A stretch of 64,000 nucleotides of DNA from contig NZ_VRYZ01000002.1 in the NCBI RefSeq assembly GCF_008064635.1, positions 372,001 through 436,000 of the forward strand, read 5' to 3'. Numbering within the stretch: the stretch's first letter is position 1; every line of letters starts with the position of its first letter. Origin of the DNA: Parahaliea aestuarii. Lineage in GTDB: Bacteria > Pseudomonadota > Gammaproteobacteria > Pseudomonadales > Halieaceae. Below are positions 35,952 through 44,100 of this stretch, piece by piece. The position numbers and the translations under genes are program-made. Under the pieces are notes generated by a model. It saw only the letters and a list, made by a program, of their open reading frames with translations, was not told the DNA's origin and did no database searches.

Positions 35952-36403
35952 TTCGCGCACTCAAGGCACTGTTCGAAACCCCGGAACGGGAGAGCGAGAC
36001 GCAGCTGCAGCACCGCCTGCGACTGGCCGCCGCGGCCCTGCTGGTGGAAACCGCCCGCGCCGACTTCGGCGCCGACGAGCAGGAGCGCCGCACCATGGCG
36101 GCCTTGCTGGAACAGGCGCTGAAGCTGTCGGCGCAGGAAGTGGAAGCGCTGCTGGCCCAGGCGGAACAGCAGGCCAGCGAGGCCACCTCGCTGTATGAGT
36201 TCACCCGCCTGGTCAACGACCACTTCAGCCCCGCCAACAAGCAGCAGCTGATCGAGGCCATGTGGCAGGTGGCCTGGGCCGACGGCGATCTGGATAAATA
36301 CGAGGAGGCGCTGATCCGGCAGGTGGCGGAGCTCACCTACGTGCCCCACGCCGATTACATTCGCGCCAAGCTCGGCGCGCAGCAGGCGGCAAACGCCAGC
36401 TAG
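35948..36403 (+). CDS. TerB-family (tellurite-resistance-like) helical protein
   Basis: 151 residues, cytoplasmic, all-helical. The pattern [23 protein letters not shown] and later [32 protein letters not shown] is the TerB/DjlA-type repeat with acidic turns (AD-G-D-x-D) that can bind metal. It overlaps tal by four bases. Single TerB proteins are common in proteobacteria and need not confer tellurite resistance; the role is unknown. Confidence 0.88.
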   Translation: MIRALKALFETPERESETQLQHRLRLAAAALLVETARADFGADEQERRTMAALLEQALKLSAQEVEALLAQAEQQASEATSLYEFTRLVNDHFSPANKQQLIEAMWQVAWADGDLDKYEEALIRQVAELTYVPHADYIRAKLGAQQAANAS

Positions 36404-36407
36404 GGGA

Positions 36408-36890
36408 TCAACCGCACTCCAGTACCGCCATCAGGTCCCGGAAGCGGTCGCGGTTGTCTTCCGACAGGCCCATCAACACCCGGTGGGCCTCGATGACCTT
36501 GTCCTTGACCGCCTGCTCGCTGCCTTCGACGTGGGGGATTTCCTCGATGCTCGGGGCGCGCTCGCAAATTTCGTCGTGCAGGTCGAACAGCTGCTGGAAG
36601 CCCATGCTGGTCAGCAGGCGGTTGATGCCCGGGTTGCAGCAGTAGATGGCGGGGCGAAAGCCGTAGCGCTCGTGCACTTCCAGCGCCAGCTTGGCCAGCA
36701 GGCCAAGGGTGGTACTGTCCATGCCCTCGGTATCACAGAGATCAACCCACACGCTGGCGAACTCCGGGTCGGCGAACATGCGCTGCATGAATTCATCGAT
36801 GGTGGTGCACAGGGTGAGTCGCACATCGCCTTCCATGCGTACGACATAGGCGCCATCCTGGCTGGCAGCTAGAATCCGGCCTTCAGACAC
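36408..36890 (-). CDS. STAS-domain anti-sigma-factor-antagonist-like protein
   Basis: 160 residues from GTG 36890, which lies 1 base after the phosphatase stop with GGAG in range; the longer frame would overlap the phosphatase and starts without a site. The STAS core has the phosphorylatable serine in DTEGMDSTTLGLLAKL (Ser59), preceded by VWVDLCD, and a C-terminal helix region after LTSMGFQQLFDLHDEI. The extra C-terminal 40 residues (HVEGSEQAVKDKVIEAHRVLM) are helical. It is the likely substrate of the PP2C phosphatase encoded directly upstream, as in HsbR-HsbA and RsbU-RsbV type partner switches. No anti-sigma kinase gene is in the window. Confidence 0.9.
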   Translation of the reverse strand: MSEGRILAASQDGAYVVRMEGDVRLTLCTTIDEFMQRMFADPEFASVWVDLCDTEGMDSTTLGLLAKLALEVHERYGFRPAIYCCNPGINRLLTSMGFQQLFDLHDEICERAPSIEEIPHVEGSEQAVKDKVIEAHRVLMGLSEDNRDRFRDLMAVLECG

Positions 36891-36891
36891 T

Positions 36892-38076
36892 TCAACTCCG
36901 CTTGCTGATGAAGAGAGCCGCAATATCGTCTGGCGCCACATCCACCTGGTGCAGGCCGAGGCGATCGACCATGGCTTCCGGGGTGTCGGCGACGTCGTCG
37001 AAGGCCTTGAGCAGATAGGCCTCCTTTTCGATCAGATCCTGACAGGGCAGGATCTCAAGAATACCGTCCGAGAACAGGGCCATGGTGAAGGTATCGGGCA
37101 GGTTTATATCGTGCTCCTGATACTCGGCCTCCTCCATCAGCCCCACGGCGGAACCGCTGCCGTCGAGATAGCGGGCACCTTCAGCTGACACCAGAACCGG
37201 CTGCGGCAGGTGGCCGGCGATGCTGTAGCGAAGGGTGTTGAGTTCCATATCCAGCAGGCCCACCACCATGGTGGCGAACTTGCCGACATCCAGCCGCAGC
37301 AGCTCCTGGTTGGCCCGGTGCAACATGGCCACCGGACTCAGCACGGTGTCGTCGCTCTTGCGACTGTAATCCGAGCGTTTGCGGGCAAACAGGTTTTTCA
37401 GCAGCACGGTGGCAAAGGCCGAGGACGAACCGTGGCCGGACACATCCGCCATGAAGAACACCACGTGGCGGGTGCCCACGGTGAAATAGTCGGTGAAGTC
37501 GCCGCTGAGAAAAAGAGAGGGGATAACGCTGTGGCTGAAGCTGTACTTGTCGAGAATCAGGGGGGTAGCGGGCAGCATGGAGAGCTGCACCCGGCGCCCG
37601 GCCTGCTGGTCCTGCTCCAGCACCTTCACCGTGCCGCGCAGTTCCGTGTTGGCGGCCTCCAGCCGCCTGCGCGACTCGTCCAGTTCGCGGTGCAGCTGGC
37701 GCTGGCGCACGCAGCGTTCGATGGACTTGATCAGGGCGCCGGCGTCTTCCACCGGGCGCACAAAAAAGTCGCTGGCCCCAAGACGCAGGGCGGTCATCAT
37801 CTGGGTGGCCTCGGCCTGGTCGGACAGCATGATGGCGGGCACCTGGATGTCCATCTCGCGCAGGGTGCGACGCGCCTCGCCCCAGGACACGCCGTTCATC
37901 TCCATCTCGCAGAGAATCACATCGAGGTCCGAGCTGCCGGCCAGTGAATAGGTGGAATTGGTGACATCGCTTACCACGTCGACGTGAAAACCAGCGGATT
38001 CCACGATACCTGCAAGCCCCTCTGCGCGGCCCGGGTCATCGTCGATTACTAGCACGTTACCGTTGCTGGCCATCAT
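36892..38076 (-). CDS. response-regulator-like receiver fused to PP2C (SpoIIE) phosphatase
   Basis: 394 residues. An N-terminal receiver domain (1-115) is followed by a coiled-coil linker (about 115-160) and a PPM/SpoIIE Ser/Thr phosphatase (165-394; SGDFTDYF and ADVSGHGSSSAFATVLLKNLF with metal-binding Asp residues, DGILEIL, DDIAALFI). The receiver lacks two key residues. The phosphoacceptor Asp is Glu57 (DVILCEMEMNG) and the conserved Lys is Arg107 (FFVRPVE), though the acidic pair near residues 12-14 and Ser85 remain. It is unlikely to be controlled by normal aspartyl phosphorylation. Two ATGs in tandem (38076 and 38073) can serve as start. It would dephosphorylate the STAS protein encoded next. 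Confidence 0.92.
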   Translation of the reverse strand: MMASNGNVLVIDDDPGRAEGLAGIVESAGFHVDVVSDVTNSTYSLAGSSDLDVILCEMEMNGVSWGEARRTLREMDIQVPAIMLSDQAEATQMMTALRLGASDFFVRPVEDAGALIKSIERCVRQRQLHRELDESRRRLEAANTELRGTVKVLEQDQQAGRRVQLSMLPATPLILDKYSFSHSVIPSLFLSGDFTDYFTVGTRHVVFFMADVSGHGSSSAFATVLLKNLFARKRSDYSRKSDDTVLSPVAMLHRANQELLRLDVGKFATMVVGLLDMELNTLRYSIAGHLPQPVLVSAEGARYLDGSGSAVGLMEEAEYQEHDINLPDTFTMALFSDGILEILPCQDLIEKEAYLLKAFDDVADTPEAMVDRLGLHQVDVAPDDIAALFISKRS

Positions 38077-38182
38077 GTCATTTCAGGTGGATATTTGGGC
38101 GTGACACTACGCCCCTTGTATGCGCGGGGCAACAGTGGACGACAGGCTTTGGGCAGGATTTCACAGTTTTGCCCCAACGCCG

Positions 38183-38200
38183 GGCGCCGGGGGCGGCGCC
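38183..38200 (-). terminator. GC-rich stem-loop downstream of mlaA
   Basis: A 7-bp inverted repeat GGCGCCG / CGGCGCC with a four-base loop lies just past the mlaA stop, between mlaA and the phosphatase gene. It lacks an immediate T-tract on the minus strand, so it is at best a weak terminator. Confidence 0.35.
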
Positions 38201-38204
38201 GGGC

Positions 38205-38939
38205 TCAGAAGTCCTCTTCCCAATCGCCATCGGCCCCGTAGTCGGAGAAATCGTCCTGGATCTTGCCGTCATTCACCAGTACCTCGCGCTGCTGCAAATA
38301 AGCGTCCCTGATGAAGATATAACGATCACCGGAGGTCAATTTATCCACATCCAGCAAACGAGCCCGCGCCTCGATCAGCTCCAGGCCATAGAGCGAGTTG
38401 CGCAGGGCCACGTTGTCCACGTAGGTCTGGGGCAGGCCGTACACGTCCACGATCGAGCCCGCGCCGCTGCGCACGGTGCGCGGACCGAACAGGGGCACCA
38501 TCAGGTAGGGGCCGGAGGGGGCGCCCCAGATGGCGAGGGTGTGGCCGAAATCCGTCGGATAGGGGGTCAGCCCCATGCGCGTCGCCACATCGAACACCCC
38601 GGCCACCCCGAACACGGTGTTGACCAGGAAGCGGCCGCTGCCGCGGGCGGCGTGGTTGAAGCGGCCCTGCAGGGTGGCGTTCACCACCGAATTGGCGTCG
38701 TAGAGGTTGGCGAAGAAGTTGGTCACGCCGCGCTCGGCGAAGTCCGGCATGATGAAGTGGTAGCCCTTGGCCACCGGCCGCATGAACCAGGTGTCGAGCC
38801 CGTCGTTGAAGGTGAACACAGCGCGGTTCCAGGATTCGAAGGGATCCCGGTCGGAATCGTCCGTCAGCACTTCCTGGGCGCGCACGGGCGCAGCCAGCAG
38901 AGTGAAGAGTGTCAGCAGCAGGGAAAATTGGCGAAGCAT
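38205..38939 (-). CDS. mlaA: MlaA/VacJ-family protein (retrograde phospholipid transport)
   Basis: 244 residues from ATG 38939; GGAAC upstream and a signal peptide (MLRQFSLLLTLFTLLAAPVRAQ) support this start. The family core is clear: DPFESWNRAVFTFNDGLDTWFMRPVAKGY, ANLYDANSVVNATLQG, RFLVNTVFGVAGVFDVATRMG, DFGHTLAIWGAPSGPYLMVPLFGPRTVRS and Y-LPQTY. MlaA removes misplaced phospholipids from the outer leaflet of the outer membrane and passes them to MlaC. Unlike E. coli MlaA, the signal peptide ends in APVRAQ with no lipobox cysteine. The gene begins 30 bases after hvfC and may be read from the hvf promoter. No other mla gene is in the window. Confidence 0.94.
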   Translation of the reverse strand: MLRQFSLLLTLFTLLAAPVRAQEVLTDDSDRDPFESWNRAVFTFNDGLDTWFMRPVAKGYHFIMPDFAERGVTNFFANLYDANSVVNATLQGRFNHAARGSGRFLVNTVFGVAGVFDVATRMGLTPYPTDFGHTLAIWGAPSGPYLMVPLFGPRTVRSGAGSIVDVYGLPQTYVDNVALRNSLYGLELIEARARLLDVDKLTSGDRYIFIRDAYLQQREVLVNDGKIQDDFSDYGADGDWEEDF

Positions 38940-38969
38940 AGAAAGCAGTTCCAAAACCGGTCGCAGATG

Positions 38970-39755
38970 TTACGCCCCTGTCGGTCCAGGGACAACTCCG
39001 GCTGTCGCCGCGGGCAGCGGTTCCAGGCCGATGATGGCGCGGCGGGCGAACTGGTTCAATTGCTCTGCCCCGAAGCCGCGAATGCTGGCCGCGTCGCCAC
39101 CCAGCTCAGCCGCCAGGCGCGACAGTAGCGCCTCGCCGCTGTCACTGTCGTTGTCGCGCAGCAGTTCCGCCAGACGGGCAGTGGCGGGATTCAATTCCAT
39201 AAAGCCGACGTTCTCCTCGCGATCCCGGTACACCAGCAGGAATACCGGATCACCCGGCTCGCTGGGCCGCAGGGCCGGGCCGATACGGTGCACCGGCCAG
39301 GCGTAGCTGAGCAACCAGGCCAGCGGCGACCAGCGCGGCACCGCGCGCAGGGGGTCGAGATCCCGCGGCGCTGGCGGCGGGCTGTCCTCGGCGATATCCA
39401 GCGCCAGTTCCACCCACTCGTAGTGGGCCAGTTCGACAATAAAGGGCGGATCGCAGTCGCGGGGCTGAAAGTCCTCGCTGAGAAAGCGGATGAACTCCTG
39501 GCTGATCTCCAGAAAGTACGGCGTGGCGCAGCGGTGAACGGCGACAAAGTCGCGCACCAGCGCGTGCCACTGCACGTCGTCGTAGAGACTGCGCAGGACC
39601 GGGAAGCCGCTGCTGATAAAGCCCTCGATGTTGTTGTACACCAGCTCCCGGTAGACCTTGAGCCGGCGCTCCTCGATACCTGCCGGCGCAGTGGCCGGCT
39701 GCGGGTCGCGCAGGTAGCGGCCCATTGCCAGTTGCGCGCAACGCAGTTCGCTCAT
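38970..39755 (-). CDS. hvfC: HvfC-type RiPP maturation partner (DUF2063, putative DNA-binding-domain family)
   Basis: 261 residues. The N-terminal DUF2063 domain is recognisable: CAQLAMGRYLRD, then EERRLKVYRELVYNNIEGFISSGFPVLRSLYDDVQWHALVRDFVAVHRCATPYFLEISQEFIRFL. Despite the family name, these proteins act as the partner that brings the precursor peptide to the DUF692 enzyme. The C-terminal half resembles the companion domain with WVELALDIAEDS and VYRDREENVGFMELNPATARLAELL. The ATG overlaps the hvfB stop (ATGA). With hvfA and hvfB it forms a complete minimal maturation unit; a DoxX-type HvfX is not present in the window. Confidence 0.92.
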   Translation of the reverse strand: MSELRCAQLAMGRYLRDPQPATAPAGIEERRLKVYRELVYNNIEGFISSGFPVLRSLYDDVQWHALVRDFVAVHRCATPYFLEISQEFIRFLSEDFQPRDCDPPFIVELAHYEWVELALDIAEDSPPPAPRDLDPLRAVPRWSPLAWLLSYAWPVHRIGPALRPSEPGDPVFLLVYRDREENVGFMELNPATARLAELLRDNDSDSGEALLSRLAAELGGDAASIRGFGAEQLNQFARRAIIGLEPLPAATAGVVPGPTGA

Positions 39756-40615
39756 CGGGCGCTCTCTCCCGCCGCGGCGCGCCCGCTCGGCAGCGCCAGC
39801 GCCTGACGCCGCCGCACCTCACTCACTTCCAGCAGCAGGGTATCCAGTGGCGGCAGGTTGAAATCCCGCTCCAGCAGGGTCGGCACCGGACCCAGCAGAT
39901 CGTAGGCCCGGGACAGCAGATTCCACACCGGGTCGATCACATCGGCGCCGTGGGTGTCGACCTTGAGGTCGTCCGCCTCGTCGTAGTGACCGGCGATATG
40001 CAGGTAGCGCACCTTCTCAAGCGGCAGGCTCTCAAGGAAGGTGAGCGGGTCGTACTGGTGATTGATGCTGTTGACGTAGATGTTGTTCACGTCCAGCAAC
40101 AGCTCGGCGCCGGAGCCTTTCAGCACCGCGCCGATAAATTCTGCCTCGCTCATCTCGCGGTGAGCCTGGGCATAATAGCTGGCATTTTCCAGCACCAGCG
40201 GCTGGCCGATAATGTCCTGCGCCTGCTGGATGCGCGCCACCACATGGTCCACCGCCTCGGCGGTGAAGGGGATGGGCAGCAGGTCGTAGAGATGGCCCTC
40301 GGCGGCGCAGTAGGTGAGGTGCTCGCTGTAAAAGCCGACCTGGAAGTCATCCATCATCGCGCGCACCGCGCGCAGCAGGTCGAGGTCGAGGGCATCGGGG
40401 CCGCCGATATCCAGCGACAGGCCGTGGAACACCAGCGGATAGCGCTCGGCAATTTCGCGTAACTGGCGCCCGAAGCGGCCGCCGACGCCGATCCAGTTCT
40501 CCGGCGCCACCTCCAGAAAATCCATGTCGCCCGCCGGGCGAGACAGAAGCGGGCCCAACAGGGCCCGCCTCAATCCGAGACCCGCGCCGCGGATCTCACG
40601 TGCTGGGTTCGGCAT
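39752..40615 (-). CDS. hvfB: HvfB-type multinuclear iron enzyme (MNIO, DUF692), RiPP cysteine maturase
   Basis: 287 residues, DUF692 TIM barrel. Conserved blocks carrying the iron ligands are visible: DFLEVAPENWIGVGG, PLVFHGLSLDIGGPD, GFYSEHLTYC, PLVLENASYY, LLLDVNNIYVNSINHQYD, HIAGHYDEADDLKVDTHGADV and PTLLERDFNLPPLD. MNIO enzymes of the Hvf/Buf/MbnB group oxidise cysteines in a precursor peptide to oxazolone/thioamide or thiooxazole rings that bind copper. The ATG overlaps the hvfA stop (TGATG), so enzyme and substrate are translationally coupled. Confidence 0.94.
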   Translation of the reverse strand: MPNPAREIRGAGLGLRRALLGPLLSRPAGDMDFLEVAPENWIGVGGRFGRQLREIAERYPLVFHGLSLDIGGPDALDLDLLRAVRAMMDDFQVGFYSEHLTYCAAEGHLYDLLPIPFTAEAVDHVVARIQQAQDIIGQPLVLENASYYAQAHREMSEAEFIGAVLKGSGAELLLDVNNIYVNSINHQYDPLTFLESLPLEKVRYLHIAGHYDEADDLKVDTHGADVIDPVWNLLSRAYDLLGPVPTLLERDFNLPPLDTLLLEVSEVRRRQALALPSGRAAAGESAR

Positions 40616-40971
40616 CAGCTACCGCAGGAGCCTTCCGCGGCTTTTTTGTCGCCGCACTTGCCTTCGCCACACTTACCTTCGGCTTTTTTGTCGCCGCACT
40701 TGCCTTCGCCGCATTTACCTTCGGCTTTCTTGTCGCCGCACTTGCCTTCACCGCACTTGCCTTCGCCGCATTTACCCTCGGCTTTCTTGTCGCCACATTT
40801 GCCTTCACCGCACTTGCCTTCTTCGTGCTTGTCGTAGCTGGCGAGATCGTAGCCGCCGGAGAGCTGCTGGGCGGAGAAGGGGTTGCTGTCGGCAGAGGCC
40901 ATGGGGGCGATAGCGCTGGCCAGGAAGGCGGCGCCCAGTGCTGCGCTGAGAGGTTTCTTGATCTGAGCCAT
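40615..40971 (-). CDS. hvfA: HvfA-type RiPP metallophore precursor with nine EGKCG motifs
   Basis: 118 residues. A Sec signal peptide (1-27, MASA cut) is followed by a short leader (DSNPFSAQQLSGGYDLASYDKHE). The core is built from EGKCG units in groups of 2, 3, 2 and 2 separated by DKKA spacers, ending in EGSCG: nine EGKCG plus one variant, ten cysteines in total and no others in the mature chain. EGKCG repeats beside DUF692 and DUF2063 genes define the HvfA family, whose cysteines are converted to oxazolone/thioamide pairs that bind Cu(I). The precursor is thus probably a periplasmic or exported copper buffer. The repeat array is also visible in DNA as 12- to 15-bp iterations and may expand or contract. 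Confidence 0.94.
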   Translation of the reverse strand: MAQIKKPLSAALGAAFLASAIAPMASADSNPFSAQQLSGGYDLASYDKHEEGKCGEGKCGDKKAEGKCGEGKCGEGKCGDKKAEGKCGEGKCGDKKAEGKCGEGKCGDKKAAEGSCGS

Positions 40972-41176
40972 GATGAATTCCCTGTAGTTGATCTTGAGTT
41001 ACTTTATTTACTCTTGATGGTTGTGTCTGGATCACACACGACACAAAGAAAGCTGACCGCCCCGGCAGGTGGCAGGTTGCCAGCCCTCGCAAGTGCTCAG
41101 ACCCAGTATTGCCGCTGAAGTTGCATTGTGCCCGCCGGGGGAGCGGTAATATTTTACAAACGTGACAGCGCTCACA
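40972..41176 (-). promoter_or_regulatory. upstream region of hvfABC
   Basis: 205 bases between the end of hrpA and hvfA, both on the minus strand. It holds an AT-rich stretch (about 40995-41020) and an inverted TGTGT/ACACA pair with a 7-base spacer near 41023-41040, which could be an operator. Copper- or stress-responsive control, often through an ECF sigma factor in related loci, is expected, but I cannot assign a specific promoter by eye. Confidence 0.4.
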
Positions 41177-44100
41177 TCAGCGCGGATGCTGCGCCAGCCA
41201 CTGCTCAACCGCCTGCCACTGGCTCTCCAGGCGCTTCTGCGACACCGGCAGCCGGGTGCCCAGTTGCTGGGCGAACAGGGACACCCGGAACTCCTCGTGC
41301 ATCCAGCGATACTCACTGGCGGCAGCGCACAGCAACAGCAGGCCCGGGCGCGCCGCCATGGCCTCTGCCAGCGGCTGCCACAGCGCCGACAGCAGGCCGC
41401 TGTTGCGCTGGTCCTTGTCGAGCTGGCCATTCAGGCGCTCCACCCGCTGTGCCAGTGCCTTCATGTAGCGCGGGTACTGGGCCAACCAGTTGCCGGGGGT
41501 ATCGCGCAGGAAACCCGGTGCCAGCAGCACCTGTAACTGCGCGTCAATATCCCGCCGCGCCGTGTCGAACTGCCCGCCTTTCAATTTCGCCAGGCCCTGG
41601 CGGGCGCTGCTCAAGGGCGTGAGCGCATTGCGCAGCAGGGTTTCCAGTTCATTGGCGGCCTGCACCACCGGGGCGCCGGCACGCTGCAGCAGCGCGTTGA
41701 ACTCGCCCTCGCTGCGCGGCGCCTGCTGCAGGTCCAGGGCCTGCACATAGGCGGCATCGATCAGGTCGTCCACCAGGGCCTCGCGCTCCAGTCCGGCCCC
41801 GGCCAGGGCCAGCTGGTCGGCATTGCTGCGCAGGATTTCCTTGCGCAGGAATTTCACCTGCTTGGCATTGTGCAGGCGCAGCAGCCGCAGCACGCCCTGG
41901 CGGTGGGCGAGCGTGGCCTGGCCCGGGTAGTCCAGCAGTTCCACCGCGGCGTGCTCGCCGCGATCCACCAGCGCCGGGTAGGACACAATCTCCACCCCGG
42001 CCTGGCGGAAGCGCCACTCCCGCGGCAGATTGCCCATGTCCCACTGCGTGACCTTGTCACGCGCCGGCGAATTCCTGCCCGCACTGCCGACACTTTCTTT
42101 CGTGTCCTGGCGGAAGCGGGCCACCAGTTCGTCCAGGTCGCGCCCCTGGGCCATGACCTTGCCGCGGCTGTCCACCACGCGGATATTCATCCGGTAGAAG
42201 TCCTCCAGCGCCACCCCCTGCCAGTCGTCGGCGCTGAGCCGCTGACCGGACTGCTTTGACAGGGTCTGCGCCAGCGCCTGCAACAGGGGCGCCTCACCCG
42301 GTGCGATCTGCGCCAGCGCGCGATCGACATAGTCCGGCACCGGCACCAGCTGCTTGCGCAGGGACTTGGGCAGCGCCTTCACCAGTGCGATGCACTTGTC
42401 GCGCAGCAGCCCCGGCACCAGGTAGTCGAACAGGTGGCGCGGCACCCGGTTCAGCAGCGCCACCGGCACCGTCACGGTCACACCGTCGGCCTCGCCGCCG
42501 GGCTCGAACTGGTAGCTGAGCTTCAGTTCCAGGCCGTCCCATGCCAGGTGGTTGGGAAACTGGTTCTCCAGTTGCCCCGGGTCGCGCGCCAGCAGCAGTT
42601 CCCGCGGCACTTGTAAGACGCCCTCGGCATCCGGCTGCCTTTTCACCCAGCTGTTGAGGTGGCGCAGGGTGGTGATGTCGGCCGGCAGGCGCTCGTCGTA
42701 GAAGCGGAACAGCACCTCTTCATCGGCCACGATGTCGCGGCGCCGGGTGCGCGACTCCAGGTCCTGCAACTCCCGCAGCAGGCGCTGGTTGTGCTTGAGG
42801 AAGGCCGGCGGCGGTTGCATGCGCCCCGCCACCAGACCCTCGCGGATCAGCAGCTCGCGCGACTCTACCGGGTCGATGGGGCCGTAATTCACCGTCTGCT
42901 TGTCGCTCAGGGTCAGGCCGTAAAGCGTGATGCGCTCATAGGCCACGGCGCGGCCGCCGCGGGGCTGCCAGCGCGGCTCGTAGTAGTGATGCTTGAGCAG
43001 GTCGGGGTTGACCGTCAGCGCCCAGCGCGGATCGATGCCGCCCACCACCCGGGCGAACACGTTCGAGGTTTCCACGATTTCCGCCGCTACCAGCCACTTG
43101 GGTTTTTTCCGCGCCTGGGACGAGCCGGGGAAGATCTGCAGCTTGCGGTTGCGCGCGCCCAGGTAATCCCTACCCTCCTGGAACTGGGCGATGTTGCCGA
43201 GCAGGCCGGCCAGCAGGGCCTGGTGCACGCCGTTGTAGTTTTCCTCTTGCGGCAGTTCCCGCGGCGGCTTCAGCCCCTGCTGGCGGCAGGCCACGGTGAG
43301 CTGGTAGTGAGTATCGCGCCACTCGCGCAGGCGCAAAAAGGACAGGAACTCCTTCTGGCACAGCTTGCGCAGCTGGTTCTGGCTCAGGGTCTGGCGCTGT
43401 TCCTCGTAGTAGCGCCACAGGTTCAGCCAGGCCATGAAGTCCGACTTCTCGTGCTTGAAGCGGGCGTGGCTCTGGTCCGACTGCTGCTGCCTGTCCGCCG
43501 GCCGCTCGCGCGGGTCCTGGATGGACAGGGCGCTGGCAATCACCAGCATCTCCCCCAGGCACTGCTGGCCGGCGGCCGCCAGAATCATGCGCCCCAGGCG
43601 CGGGTCCAGCGGCAGGCGGCTCATCTGGCGGCCGGTGTCGGTGAGCTTGCCGGCCGGGGTGACCGCGCCCAGCTCTTCCAGCAGCTTGTAGCCGTCGCGC
43701 ACCATGCGCGGGTCCGGCGGGTCGATAAAGGGGAAGTGCTTGAGGTCGCCGAGCCGCAGGTTGAGCATCTGCAGGATCACCGCCGCCAGGTTGGTGCGGC
43801 GAATCTCCGGGTCGGTAAATTCCGGCCGGCGCTCAAAGTCCTCGCGGCTGTACAGCCGGATACAGACCCCCGCCGCCACCCGGCCGCAGCGCCCCTGGCG
43901 CTGGTTGGCGCTGGCCTGGGAAATCGGCTCGATGGGCAGGCGCTGCACCTTGGTGCGGTAACTGTAGCGGCTGATGCGCGCCTCGCCGGGATCGATCACA
44001 TAGCGAATGCCGGGCACCGTCACCGAGGTTTCCGCCACGTTGGTGGCCAGCACCACGCGCAGGCCGCGGCGCCCGGAGGTGTCGAACACGCGCTGCTGCT

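Noticed and set aside
40646-40837. plus-strand frame with repeated PHLPSP units
   Set aside because: It is the complementary strand of the hvfA repeats and has no start signal.
40615-40971. metallothionein or low-complexity artefact
   Set aside because: The EGKCG pattern, the signal peptide and the overlapping DUF692/DUF2063 genes specifically fit an HvfA precursor.
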